This document shows, piece after piece, positions 9,478-17,035 of a DNA stretch of 35,415 bases. The position numbers and the translations under genes were made by a program. The DNA lies in contig CAZOIA010000035.1 of the NCBI GenBank assembly GCA_964579675.1, positions 1-35,415 on the forward strand, written 5' to 3'. The notes under the pieces are model-generated. The model worked only from the letters and a program-made list of their open reading frames with translations, did no database searches and was not told the DNA's origin. This DNA is from CAZOIA01 sp964579675 (GTDB lineage: Bacteria; Planctomycetota; Phycisphaerae; UBA1845; PWPN01). How positions within the stretch are numbered: position 1 is the first letter of the stretch; every line of letters begins with the position of its first letter.

Positions 9478-11892
9478 ATGGGCGACTCCAAGCCACCTTC
9501 CGCCGAGATGCTCGCCGAACTCCAGGCCCTTCGCACGCGCGTCCGCGAGCTTGAACGCGCCGAGACGGAGCGCAAGCGTGTCGAGGACGCGCTGCGGGAA
9601 TCCGAAGAACGCTTCCAGCAAGTCGTGGCAAACGCGGAGGAATGGATCTGGGAAGTGAACACCGAGGGTCTATACACCTACACAAGTCCGGTCGTGGAGG
9701 ACGTACTTGGCTACAAACCCGAGGAACTTGTCGGCAAGAAGCATTTCTTCGACCTGTTCCATCCTGAGAACCGGGAGGAACTCAAGACGCTGGCCTTTGG
9801 GGTATTTGATCGGAAACGGCGTTTTTATGGATTCGTAAACCGAAACGTACACAAGAACGGCGAAACCGTGTGGCTTTCGACAAGTGGAGTTCCCATGCTC
9901 GACGAGCAGGGAGAGCTTCTCGGGTACAGAGGCTCGGACAGCAACATCACCGAGCGCAAGGTCGCAGAAGAGGAGCTGAAGCAGTCGGAACGTGAGAAGG
10001 CGCTCATCCTCGGCAGCGTATCAGAACTCGTTACCTACCAAGACCGGCAACTCAGAGTCATATGGGCGAACCAGGCCGCAGGTGAATCGGTGGGCAGCTC
10101 CCCTGAGCAATTGGCGGGGCGCCATTGCTTCGAGATCTGGCAGCAACGCAGCGAGCCCTGCGTGGATTGCCCTGTCGCCAAGGTACTTGAAACCGGTCAG
10201 AGCCACCAAGGGGAAAAGACCAGCCCCGACGGGAGAGTATGGTTGGTGCGAGGCTACCCCGCTCGAGACGAGGAGGGCAATGTGATCGGCGCCGTCGAGA
10301 TCACACGGGACATCACCGAGCGTAAGCACGCGGAGGAAGCCCTGCGCGACAGCGAAACCCTGTTGCGCACGGTCATCAATGCGACCAAGGAGGCAATGGT
10401 ATCCATCGATCAGGACGGCTTGGTAACGTTGTTCAATCCGGCCGCCGAAGAGATGTTCGGGCGAAAGAGAAAGGAAATGATAGGCCAGCCATTGGACTGC
10501 CTCCTGCCCGAAGAATACAGGAAACGACACACGGAATACGTAAGAAGTTATTTCGCCACGGGCGAGCCTCACAATGCAATCAACACCACCAGCGAGCTGT
10601 CCGGCTTGCGAAGTAATGGAGATGTATTTCCTGCGGAGGTATCGCTTTCCGCGGGCAGGCACGGCAACAAACAGTTCGTTATCGCCGTCGCCCGGGACGT
10701 CACCGAGCGGAATCGGCTTCAGCAGCAGCTTCTTCAATCGCAGAAGCTCGAGAGCATCGGTACGCTGGCGGGCGGGATCGCGCACGACTTCAACAATCTG
10801 CTGGCGGTGATCGTGGGCAACACGTCGGTCCTTCAGCGGCGAGCCACGCTGCCGGCAGAGATCCGTGATTTGCTGAACGACATCATGAACGCTGCCGACC
10901 GCGGATCGGCCCTGACCCGCCAGTTGCTCGCGTATGCCCAAGGCGGATTGCAGAAACCCGCCCCCACCGACCTGAATCGGCTCATCAAGTCTGTGCTGCG
11001 GCTGTTGGAACGGACGACTCCCCCGCAGATCGAGTTTGTCCTGAGTCTGCCCAAGGACCTGCCCCTGATCATGGCCGATGCGAGCCAAGGCGAGCAGGTG
11101 GTGATGAACCTCTGCCTGAACGCCGTCCAGGCTTCTCAACCGCCCAGTACGATTGAGGTGTCCAGCACGGAGGAGACGGTCGGCGCCGATCGGGCAGCGG
11201 AGCTGGAGCTGGTCGAGGGCCGCTACGTCTGCCTGCAAGTCAAGGACCAGGGCTGCGGGATGGATGCGGAGACGGTTCAGCGCGTGTTCGAGCCTTTCTT
11301 CACCACCAAGCCCACGGGGCGCGGGATGGGGCTGGCGGCCACCCAGGGGATCGTCCACAGCCACCACGGCCAGATCCGGGCCGAGAGCATGCCGGGGGGC
11401 GGAACGACGATGTCGGTCTGGTTGCCGACCACCCGGGAGGCAGTACGAGTCCTTGCACGTGAAACCGCACCCCAGCCGATCGAGCCCCCGCACGGGTCCG
11501 AGACGGTCCTGGTAATCGATGATGATTCAGCGGTCACGCGAACCGTGGAGCAGATCCTTTCCACGCTCGGCTATTGTGTCGTCCCGCACACCGATACGGA
11601 CGAAGCGCTCGCGTTCCTGGACACCAACTCCGAGGATATCGATCTGGTTCTGATGAACCTGAACATGCCGAAATGCTCCGGAATGGACATGCTCACGCAG
11701 ATCCTGCAGCGCTGCCCGCGGATTCCGGTGCTCCTGGCGAGCGGTCTGGAATCCCGGGGATTGGTCGAGTCGCTGATGGCCCGCGGGGCGGTCGGATTCC
11801 TTCGCAAGCCCTTCTCCCTGATGACGCTCGCGAAGGCTATCCGCGGCGGGCTGGACGATGCGGCAAACTCGCCGGGGCGTTCGGGCAATTAA
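9478..11892 (+). CDS. PAS-PAS-PAS hybrid histidine kinase with atypical receiver domain
   Basis: An 804-residue soluble sensor kinase; no membrane span or signal peptide is seen, so it should sense a cytoplasmic cue. The start at 9478 has AGGAGA 5-6 bases upstream. Order: a short coiled coil (15-45), PAS1 (50-165), PAS2 (175-275), PAS3 (295-420), each PAS ending in a DITER-like linker. The dimerisation/phosphorylation segment follows with His436 in AHDFNN, then the ATPase domain (N box NLCLNAVQ, DQGCGMD, EPFFTTK, GRGMGLAA) and a C-terminal receiver (about 680-795). The receiver keeps the acidic pair (VIDDDS), a Ser and the Lys (RKPF), but the phosphoacceptor is Asn727 (LMNLNMP) instead of Asp. 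PAS2 carries three cysteines (Cys217, Cys228, Cys231; PCVDCP). No partner regulator is adjacent. The kinase call is firm; the signal is unknown. Confidence 0.93.
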   Translation: MGDSKPPSAEMLAELQALRTRVRELERAETERKRVEDALRESEERFQQVVANAEEWIWEVNTEGLYTYTSPVVEDVLGYKPEELVGKKHFFDLFHPENREELKTLAFGVFDRKRRFYGFVNRNVHKNGETVWLSTSGVPMLDEQGELLGYRGSDSNITERKVAEEELKQSEREKALILGSVSELVTYQDRQLRVIWANQAAGESVGSSPEQLAGRHCFEIWQQRSEPCVDCPVAKVLETGQSHQGEKTSPDGRVWLVRGYPARDEEGNVIGAVEITRDITERKHAEEALRDSETLLRTVINATKEAMVSIDQDGLVTLFNPAAEEMFGRKRKEMIGQPLDCLLPEEYRKRHTEYVRSYFATGEPHNAINTTSELSGLRSNGDVFPAEVSLSAGRHGNKQFVIAVARDVTERNRLQQQLLQSQKLESIGTLAGGIAHDFNNLLAVIVGNTSVLQRRATLPAEIRDLLNDIMNAADRGSALTRQLLAYAQGGLQKPAPTDLNRLIKSVLRLLERTTPPQIEFVLSLPKDLPLIMADASQGEQVVMNLCLNAVQASQPPSTIEVSSTEETVGADRAAELELVEGRYVCLQVKDQGCGMDAETVQRVFEPFFTTKPTGRGMGLAATQGIVHSHHGQIRAESMPGGGTTMSVWLPTTREAVRVLARETAPQPIEPPHGSETVLVIDDDSAVTRTVEQILSTLGYCVVPHTDTDEALAFLDTNSEDIDLVLMNLNMPKCSGMDMLTQILQRCPRIPVLLASGLESRGLVESLMARGAVGFLRKPFSLMTLAKAIRGGLDDAANSPGRSGN

Positions 11893-11929
11893 GGTGACGA
11901 CCGGGGAACGATCAGTAGCGGCGGCGGCC

Positions 11930-12844
11930 TCATGCGGTTCGACTCACCACCGCGTGGGGTGAGGAATGGACGGCAGGCATCGGCGAATCGACCGCACCCG
12001 TCGACGTGACACCGGACATCCGCGCACCGAATGCCACCGGGTCGTGTATCTCAAGCGCGAGCTGCCCGTAATCCTTCGCCCCGTTGCTGTCCGGGGCGTA
12101 GTCGAAGATGCTCTTGCCATGGCTCGGCGATTCAGCCAGCTTGATGTTCCTGCGAATCGCCGTTTCAAAGACCCGCGTCGACGCCCATGGCACGCCCGTG
12201 TCGCGGGCCGCGGAGAAAAACGAGCGAACGTCCTCAATAACCTCCGACGCGAGCTTCGTGCCCGCCTCGTTCATGCACACCACGACACCGGTCACCCGCA
12301 ACGAGGGATTGATCCGTCTGCTGACCAGGGAGACGGTTTCCAACAACTTTCCCATCCCCTGCAATGCGAGGTAATGCGGCTGCAGCGGGATCAACACCTC
12401 GGCGGCCGCACACAACCCGTTGAGCGTCAGCACTCCCAGCGAGGGCGGGCAATCGATCAGCACGTAGTCGTACCGCGGGCTGCGACCGCTGGCACCCGCA
12501 CCGACGTGCTGGTCGAGCAAGTCGCGGAGGATGACCTCCCGGCCCACGATACTGACCAGTTCCACTTCCGCCCCGACCAGATCGATGCTCGAACCCACCA
12601 GCCAGAGGTTAGGGCCGACCCTGCGGCGGGCCTTGGCGACCGTGGCCGATCCGGTCAGCATCTCGTAGACACCCGCACGCCCGGAGGCGGGGTCCTGACC
12701 CAGATGCAGCGTCAGGTGAGCCTGCGGGTCAAGGTCGATCAGCAGCACCCGATGACCCGCCCGAGCCAGTGCCACCCCCACGTTGACCGCCGTGGTGGTC
12801 TTACCGACTCCGCCCTTCTGATTGATTATGGCAATGCGTCGCAT
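11930..12844 (-). CDS. ParA-family ATPase (MinD/ParA/Soj type)
   Basis: A 304-residue P-loop ATPase of the ParA type, which forms ATP dimers that bind DNA or a surface and position cargo such as chromosomes. The deviant Walker A is at residues 10-17 (KGGVGKTT, with the signature Lys10), Walker A' is DLDPQAHLT, and Walker B is VLIDCPPS. The start has a full AAGGAGGT just upstream. The C-terminal 40 residues are low in hydrophobic pattern and may be a tail. No parB gene or obvious parS site is adjacent in the window, so it may be an orphan positioning ATPase rather than the main segregation ParA. It converges with the kinase gene, 37 bases apart. A sigma70-like promoter lies at 13000-13027 and the roughly 150-base leader has overlapping hairpins (12921-12955). 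Confidence 0.9.
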   Translation of the reverse strand: MRRIAIINQKGGVGKTTTAVNVGVALARAGHRVLLIDLDPQAHLTLHLGQDPASGRAGVYEMLTGSATVAKARRRVGPNLWLVGSSIDLVGAEVELVSIVGREVILRDLLDQHVGAGASGRSPRYDYVLIDCPPSLGVLTLNGLCAAAEVLIPLQPHYLALQGMGKLLETVSLVSRRINPSLRVTGVVVCMNEAGTKLASEVIEDVRSFFSAARDTGVPWASTRVFETAIRRNIKLAESPSHGKSIFDYAPDSNGAKDYGQLALEIHDPVAFGARMSGVTSTGAVDSPMPAVHSSPHAVVSRTA

Positions 12845-12920
12845 CGGACCTCCTTTCCCGATGGGGCCAGCTCACTGGCCCTGTGATCCGGCCCGCCCGC
12901 CTCGTATTGGGCTACCGACG

Positions 12921-12955
12921 GGTGGTCCGACCCACCAGCCTGGTGGTGATCCACC
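12921..12955 (-). promoter_or_regulatory. Overlapping inverted repeats in the parA leader
   Basis: GGTGG and CCACC arms alternate: GGTGG (12921-12925) with CCACC (12932-12936), CCACCAG (12932-12938) with CTGGTGG (12940-12946), and GGTGG (12942-12946) with CCACC (12951-12955). Only one pairing can form at a time in the RNA, so this could be an attenuator; as DNA it could be an operator. Both roles are inference. Confidence 0.4.
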
Positions 12956-12999
12956 GGTGTGCCGGGCATCGTGCCTCGCTGGGGATATTGGTGATGGTC

Positions 13000-13027
13000 A
13001 TTATATGTGCCCGGCAGCGAGATGCAA
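13000..13027 (-). promoter_or_regulatory. Putative sigma70-type promoter of parA
   Basis: On the minus strand TTGCAT (13022-13027), a 16-base spacer, then a perfect TATAAT (13000-13005). It points at parA, leaving a leader of about 150 bases. Found by eye. Confidence 0.5.
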
Positions 13028-13083
13028 AAAGAGCCTCAGCCCCGTTACGCCCAGGTTGTGAGTTGTTGCCGCGAGGATGGAAA

Positions 13084-13115
13084 CGTGAGAAGGTGAGAAC
13101 GTGAGAACCTGAGAA
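13084..13115. repeat. Four tandem copies of an octamer (NNTGAGAA)
   Basis: CGTGAGAA, GGTGAGAA, CGTGAGAA and CCTGAGAA follow without gaps. The first two bases vary while TGAGAA is constant. It is non-coding and lies between the small unknown gene and parA. Confidence 0.85.
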
Positions 13116-13244
13116 CGGGCGATGGTGGAAAGGATGCAGCGCTGGCCTCTATTTCCCGGCCTTTGCACTTCGCCACCTTCGCACCTTCGAGCGGGCTTCT
13201 CCATTCGCTTGTCCTCGTTTGTTTTCCTGTGCGTGCTCGGTGAC

Positions 13245-13682
13245 TCATTGAGCCACGACCGCGGGGGGGTTGTCCAGGCCCATGCACTCGGCCAGATAAG
13301 CCGCCAACTCTGCCAGCTCTTGCAGAGCATGTTGATCCACCGACGACTGCACCGCGGGAATCAGGGCGGGAACAGACTTGGGCAGGTACAACTCATAGCG
13401 CACGGTGATAATGAAGGTCTCCGGTGATGGCCGAACGAGCACGCTGAGAATGATCGGCCAGTGGTTGAACTGACCCTTAACCAGGCGATCGGGCACGAGT
13501 TCGCCCAGACCCATCAGCGACTTCCGCCACTGCCCCCGGCGGAACCGCAGCTTGTATCGCTCGCGAAGCTCGCAAGTGTAGTCGCCGCCGGGGTACGACG
13601 CGAAGAACGCTTCCAGCACCTCTACGATCTTGTCGTAAGGCGGCGTATCGAGCCGGTATTCCCAAGTGTAGCTCTTGTGCAT
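13245..13682 (-). CDS. Small protein of unknown function
   Basis: A 145-residue protein that I do not recognise. It is soluble, with mixed charge, an aromatic-rich N-terminus (MHKSYTWEYRLD), a basic middle (RERYKLRFRRGQWRK) and a C-terminal helix rich in Leu, Ala and Glu (ALQELAELAAYLAEC). No signal peptide or membrane span is seen. The ATG has a weak purine-rich site (AGAGAG) upstream. Coding is supported by third-position GC bias and a sensible amino acid mix, unlike the overlapping frames. It is on the same strand as parA but 400 bases before it and probably transcribed separately. Confidence 0.65.
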   Translation of the reverse strand: MHKSYTWEYRLDTPPYDKIVEVLEAFFASYPGGDYTCELRERYKLRFRRGQWRKSLMGLGELVPDRLVKGQFNHWPIILSVLVRPSPETFIITVRYELYLPKSVPALIPAVQSSVDQHALQELAELAAYLAECMGLDNPPAVVAQ

Positions 13683-13864
13683 CGTTCTCTCTGAACCGCT
13701 CGTGGCTCTCCGTGCCTGCGCGACAGTGTTGGCAACCGCGCCCTCCCAGGCGAGCCGGCCCGCCCCCGGTCGTGCGGATTGACGTCCACCCGCCGGGAGC
13801 GGTTACGCAAGGCCGCCTGGTCCGCTTCGGGAATCTTCCGGGGCACGTATTGGTTGAACGGCAT
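13622..13864 (-). CDS. Possible 80-residue ORF or gene remnant
   Basis: An ATG at 13864 with GGAG eight bases upstream opens a frame whose first 35 codons or so have strong third-position G/C bias (beginning MPFNQYVPRKIPEADQ). The bias fades after that and the tail overlaps the next gene by about 60 bases. This could be a small real protein, a frameshifted remnant, or chance. No family is recognised. Confidence 0.22.
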   Translation of the reverse strand: MPFNQYVPRKIPEADQAALRNRSRRVDVNPHDRGRAGSPGRARLPTLSRRHGEPRAVQRERCTRATLGNTGSIRRLTTRS

Positions 13865-13940
13865 GCCGAGCACTCCGAGTCGGCCGGGGCGGTCCGCGGC
13901 TTGGTAGTATAGGTGTCCGGAACCTGCACAGGAAGTAGCC

Positions 13941-13975
13941 CCCTCGTCTTGCCGGCGAGGGCAGCTTCGCCGGCA
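13941..13975. repeat. Two overlapping, mutually exclusive hairpins
   Basis: CCCTCG (13941-13946) pairs with CGAGGG (13956-13961). The alternative is TGCCGGCGA (13950-13958) with TCGCCGGCA (13967-13975), a perfect 9-bp stem with an 8-nt loop. They share bases, so only one forms. They lie about 95 bases upstream of the likely purC -10 box, so they are not obviously in a known transcript. Confidence 0.6.
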
Positions 13976-14069
13976 CTTGGACAGGGCAATCGCGTCTGAT
14001 TCAGGATTGCGGTTTCTGGCCCGGAATCGCCTGTGTTGCCGGATTCGTTTCGCATTTCGGCAAAGCACG

Positions 14070-14075
14070 TATAAT
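14070..14075 (+). promoter_or_regulatory. Putative -10 box of purC
   Basis: A perfect TATAAT, 58 bases before the GTG start. The matching -35 region (near 14047-14053, GTTTCGC) is a poor match, so the site may need an activator or may be coincidental. Confidence 0.4.
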
Positions 14076-14133
14076 GGCGGCGCGGTGACGGGCGGTTGCG
14101 ATACCAGGCAGGATACTGGACAGGAGACTGCAC

Positions 14134-15030
14134 GTGTCTGAGGCGAAGGTCGTTCTGCAAACGGACATTCCGGGCTTCCCGGTTCGGCGCGGCAAGGTGC
14201 GCGACATCTACGATCTGGGTGATGAGTTGCTGATCGTGGCCACCGACCGCATCAGCGCGTTCGACGTGGTGATGCCCAACGGCATACCACATAAGGGCGA
14301 GGTGCTGACGCGGATCAGTGCGTTCTGGTTCGGGCGGTTCAGCGGTGTCCGGCATCACCTGATCGAACTCGTGGAGGACCGCGCCCCCAAAGGTTTTGGG
14401 CCTTACCTCGATCAGCTTCGCGGCCGATCGATGCGGGTCGCCAAGACCAAGGTCCTTCCCATCGAGTGCGTGGTTCGCGGCTACCTGGCGGGCAGCGGGT
14501 GGAAGGAGTACCAGCGCCACCAGACGGTGTGTGGGATCAGGCTGCCCGCGGGCCTACGGCAGAGCGATCAGCTTCCCGAGCCGATCTTCACGCCGGCCAC
14601 CAAGGCCGTTGAGGGTCACGACGAGAACATCTCGTTCGAGCGGGCGTGCGAGCTGACGGGCAGAGAACTGATGCGTACGGTACGCGACCGGAGCATCTCC
14701 ATTTACCACGAGGGTGCGGAGTACGCCCGCCAGCGCGGGCTGATTCTGGCCGACACCAAGTTCGAATGGGGCTCCGACCGCGGCGAGCTGATCCTGATCG
14801 ACGAGATTCTCACCCCCGACTCGTCCCGCTTCTGGCCCGCGGACGACTACGAGCCCGGCCGGGACCAGATCGCCTTCGACAAGCAGTACGTCCGCGATTA
14901 CCTCGAAACCCTCGACTGGGACAAGACACCGCCCGGCCCGAGGCTGCCTGACGAGGTCGTGGCCAACACCAGCGCCAAGTACATCGAGGCGTACGAGCGG
15001 CTTACCGGCCGGATGTTCCCGCGAGGGTGA
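14134..15030 (+). CDS. purC: Phosphoribosylaminoimidazole-succinocarboxamide synthase (SAICAR synthetase)
   Basis: Joins L-aspartate to CAIR with ATP to give SAICAR in de novo purine synthesis, in the cytoplasm. The 298 residues match the length of the stand-alone, longer PurC type. Motifs seen include GKVRDIYDLGD (glycine-rich ATP site), DRISAFDVVMPNGIPHKG, RGYLAGSGWKEYQ, FTPATKA, HDENISFE, LADTKFEWG, ILIDEILTPDSSRFW. The start is GTG, supported by AGGAG seven bases upstream; no ATG is better placed. It stands alone: the next gene, recJ, has its own promoter 196 bases later, and no other pur gene is in the window. Confidence 0.97.
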   Translation: MSEAKVVLQTDIPGFPVRRGKVRDIYDLGDELLIVATDRISAFDVVMPNGIPHKGEVLTRISAFWFGRFSGVRHHLIELVEDRAPKGFGPYLDQLRGRSMRVAKTKVLPIECVVRGYLAGSGWKEYQRHQTVCGIRLPAGLRQSDQLPEPIFTPATKAVEGHDENISFERACELTGRELMRTVRDRSISIYHEGAEYARQRGLILADTKFEWGSDRGELILIDEILTPDSSRFWPADDYEPGRDQIAFDKQYVRDYLETLDWDKTPPGPRLPDEVVANTSAKYIEAYERLTGRMFPRG

Positions 15031-15225
15031 TTCCGGAGGACAGGTGAGATAAGGGCCAATGGATGTTGCAAGCATGCGACGGGCCGACTGGTGATTGGGC
15101 GCCCCGGTTGGCGCCGAGCGAGTCCCGGTTAACGAGCACTCCGTACGTATCCGCGGCGGCCAGTTGCACCCTGACCAGTGAGGTCGTGGGCCACCCCACC
15201 GGGCGACAGCACGCCCCCCGGAAGT

Positions 15226-15254
15226 TTGTCAGCCCGGCGGTCGGGGCTTATACT
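15226..15254 (+). promoter_or_regulatory. Putative sigma70-type promoter of recJ
   Basis: TTGTCA (15226-15231), a 17-base spacer, then TATACT (15249-15254). Transcription would start near 15261, giving a leader of about 47 bases before the recJ ATG. One of the best promoter matches in the window. Confidence 0.6.
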
Positions 15255-15307
15255 CGCGATCACTTCGAGCGAATCACCGCGCGAACTGAACGGAGGGCCA
15301 GGCAGGG

Positions 15308-17035
15308 ATGCCCAGGCAATGGATCATCAGTCCACCCTGGCCGGGCTGTGCGGGCGCCGCCCGGCGGATCGGCACGCCGCCTCTGATTGCCCAACTGCTG
15401 TGCAACCGCGGGATCACCGAAACCGACGCCGCCCGCGCGTTCCTCAATCCCGAACTGAAAACACTGCACCCGCCCGAGCAGTTGCCGGGCGCCGTCGAAG
15501 CGGCGGCAATCATCAGCGAGAAAATCCGCCGGCACCGGCCGATCGTCATCTACGGCGACTACGACGTGGACGGCATTGCCGGTACGGCGATCATGTGGCA
15601 CGTGCTGAGGCTCGCCGGTGCGGGGGTTTCGTTCTACATCCCCCACCGCCTCGAGGAGGGTTACGGCGTCAACGCCGACGCCCTGCGCCAGTTACGCCGC
15701 GAAGGGGCGGAGACCGTGATTACCGTCGATTGCGGGATCACCGCCCTCGAGGAAGCTCGCGTCGCCCGCGAGATCGGCCTGACGCTGATCATCACCGACC
15801 ATCACACGCCGGGGACCGCCCTGCCCGAAGCCGATGCGATCGTCCACCCGGAAGTGGGCACCGGCTACCGGAACCCTGATCTCTGCGGTGCCGGCGTCGC
15901 ATTCAAGCTGGCCTGGGCCGTCGCCCGCACCATGTCCCGGTCCGAGCGAGTCACACCCGAGTTCCGGCAGTTCCTGATCGACGCGACCGGGCTGGCCGCC
16001 CTGGGCACCATTGCCGACGTGGTGCCCCTGACGGGGGAGAACCGCGTGCTGGCGCGATTCGGGCTGCTGGGCCTGACCGAATCGAGACTGACCGGTCTGA
16101 GGGCACTGATCGAGTCGGCCCGCCTGGCTGACCAGAAGATCAACAGCGAGCATGTCGGGTTCTGGCTGGCCCCGCGGCTCAATGCCGCCGGCAGAATGGG
16201 GCACGCCCAGCTCGCCGCCGAACTGCTCACCAGCGCCGATGAAGCCCGGGCCAAGGAGATTGCGATCTACCTGGAGGAGCACAACCGCGGGCGACAGGCC
16301 GTCGAACGACGCATCTTCAAGGAGGCGTGCGAGCAGATCGAAGCCCACAATCTGGCCTCGGACGCCCGGCGGGCGATCGTGCTCGCCGGCGAGGGCTGGC
16401 ACGCCGGCGTCATCGGCATCGTGGCCTCACGGATCGTGGATCGGTTCGGCCGGCCGACCGTCATGATCGCGATCGAGAACGGCCAGGGCCAGGGCTCCGC
16501 CCGCAGCATCCCGCATTTCGAGCTGCATCGGGCGTTGGCCGACTGTGCCGAATACCTCGAGGCTTACGGCGGGCACGCCATGGCCGCCGGGCTCCGCATC
16601 AAGTCCGAAAACGTCGAGCCCTTCACCGAGGCCTTTATCGCCCGCGCCAATCAACGACTGACCGGCAAGGACCTCGCTCCGGCGGTTCGGCTCGATGCCG
16701 AGGTCGAACTCCACGAATTGACCGAGCCTTTCGTCCGTCAGCTTCAGCAGCTCGCGCCCTTCGGAACCGGCAACCCGAAACCACGATTCGCATCCAACCT
16801 GCTCCAGCTCGACGGGGAACCCCGCGTGGTCGGGAAAACCGGCGGGCATCTCCAGTTCAGCCTGACCGATGGCCGAAACCGTCGCAGAGTCATCGCCTTC
16901 AACCAGGAGGACCAGTTGCAGCCTCTGCTCGACCACCGCCGATGCCGCCTCGCGTTCCAGCCGATCCTCAACACTTTCAATGGCCGGACCTCCGTCGAAC
17001 TCCAGGCCATTGACATTGCTTTCCCCGAAAAATGA
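15308..17035 (+). CDS. recJ: Single-stranded-DNA-specific 5'-3' exonuclease RecJ
   Basis: Degrades single-stranded DNA 5' to 3' in recombination, mismatch and base-excision repair. The 575 residues are the usual RecJ length. The DHH phosphoesterase domain shows GDYDVDG (near 83-89), the metal-binding VDCGI and the signature DHH in ITDHHTPG (near 163), then TGLAALGTIADVVPL and the linker with RLNAAGRMG. The DHHA1 nucleotide/DNA-binding part has GWHAGVIGIVASR and GGHAMAAG (near 420-427). The last part (about 450-575) is the OB-like domain with APFGTGNPKP. GGAGG lies 12 bases before the ATG, a rather long gap. The stop codon overlaps the next start (ATGA), so the glycosyltransferase is probably co-translated. 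Confidence 0.96.
   Translation: MPRQWIISPPWPGCAGAARRIGTPPLIAQLLCNRGITETDAARAFLNPELKTLHPPEQLPGAVEAAAIISEKIRRHRPIVIYGDYDVDGIAGTAIMWHVLRLAGAGVSFYIPHRLEEGYGVNADALRQLRREGAETVITVDCGITALEEARVAREIGLTLIITDHHTPGTALPEADAIVHPEVGTGYRNPDLCGAGVAFKLAWAVARTMSRSERVTPEFRQFLIDATGLAALGTIADVVPLTGENRVLARFGLLGLTESRLTGLRALIESARLADQKINSEHVGFWLAPRLNAAGRMGHAQLAAELLTSADEARAKEIAIYLEEHNRGRQAVERRIFKEACEQIEAHNLASDARRAIVLAGEGWHAGVIGIVASRIVDRFGRPTVMIAIENGQGQGSARSIPHFELHRALADCAEYLEAYGGHAMAAGLRIKSENVEPFTEAFIARANQRLTGKDLAPAVRLDAEVELHELTEPFVRQLQQLAPFGTGNPKPRFASNLLQLDGEPRVVGKTGGHLQFSLTDGRNRRRVIAFNQEDQLQPLLDHRRCRLAFQPILNTFNGRTSVELQAIDIAFPEK

Larger units (their letters stand above)
12845..13244. other. Intergenic region: parA leader and short tandem repeats
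   Basis: 400 bases without a supported gene. The left part is the parA 5' leader with its promoter and GGTGG/CCACC inverted repeats. The right part holds a four-copy octamer repeat (13084-13115) and a looser CTTCGCAC-like run near 13165-13190. Reading frames here look accidental. Confidence 0.6.
13683..14133. other. Intergenic region before purC
   Basis: 451 bases. It holds the doubtful 80-residue frame, the two competing hairpins at 13941-13975, and a TATAAT box just before purC. No RNA gene is recognised. Confidence 0.5.

Noticed and set aside
10021..11493. 490-residue minus-strand open frame
   Set aside because: Antisense to the kinase; GC-rich genomes often have open antisense frames. 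The plus-strand frame has full domain motifs.
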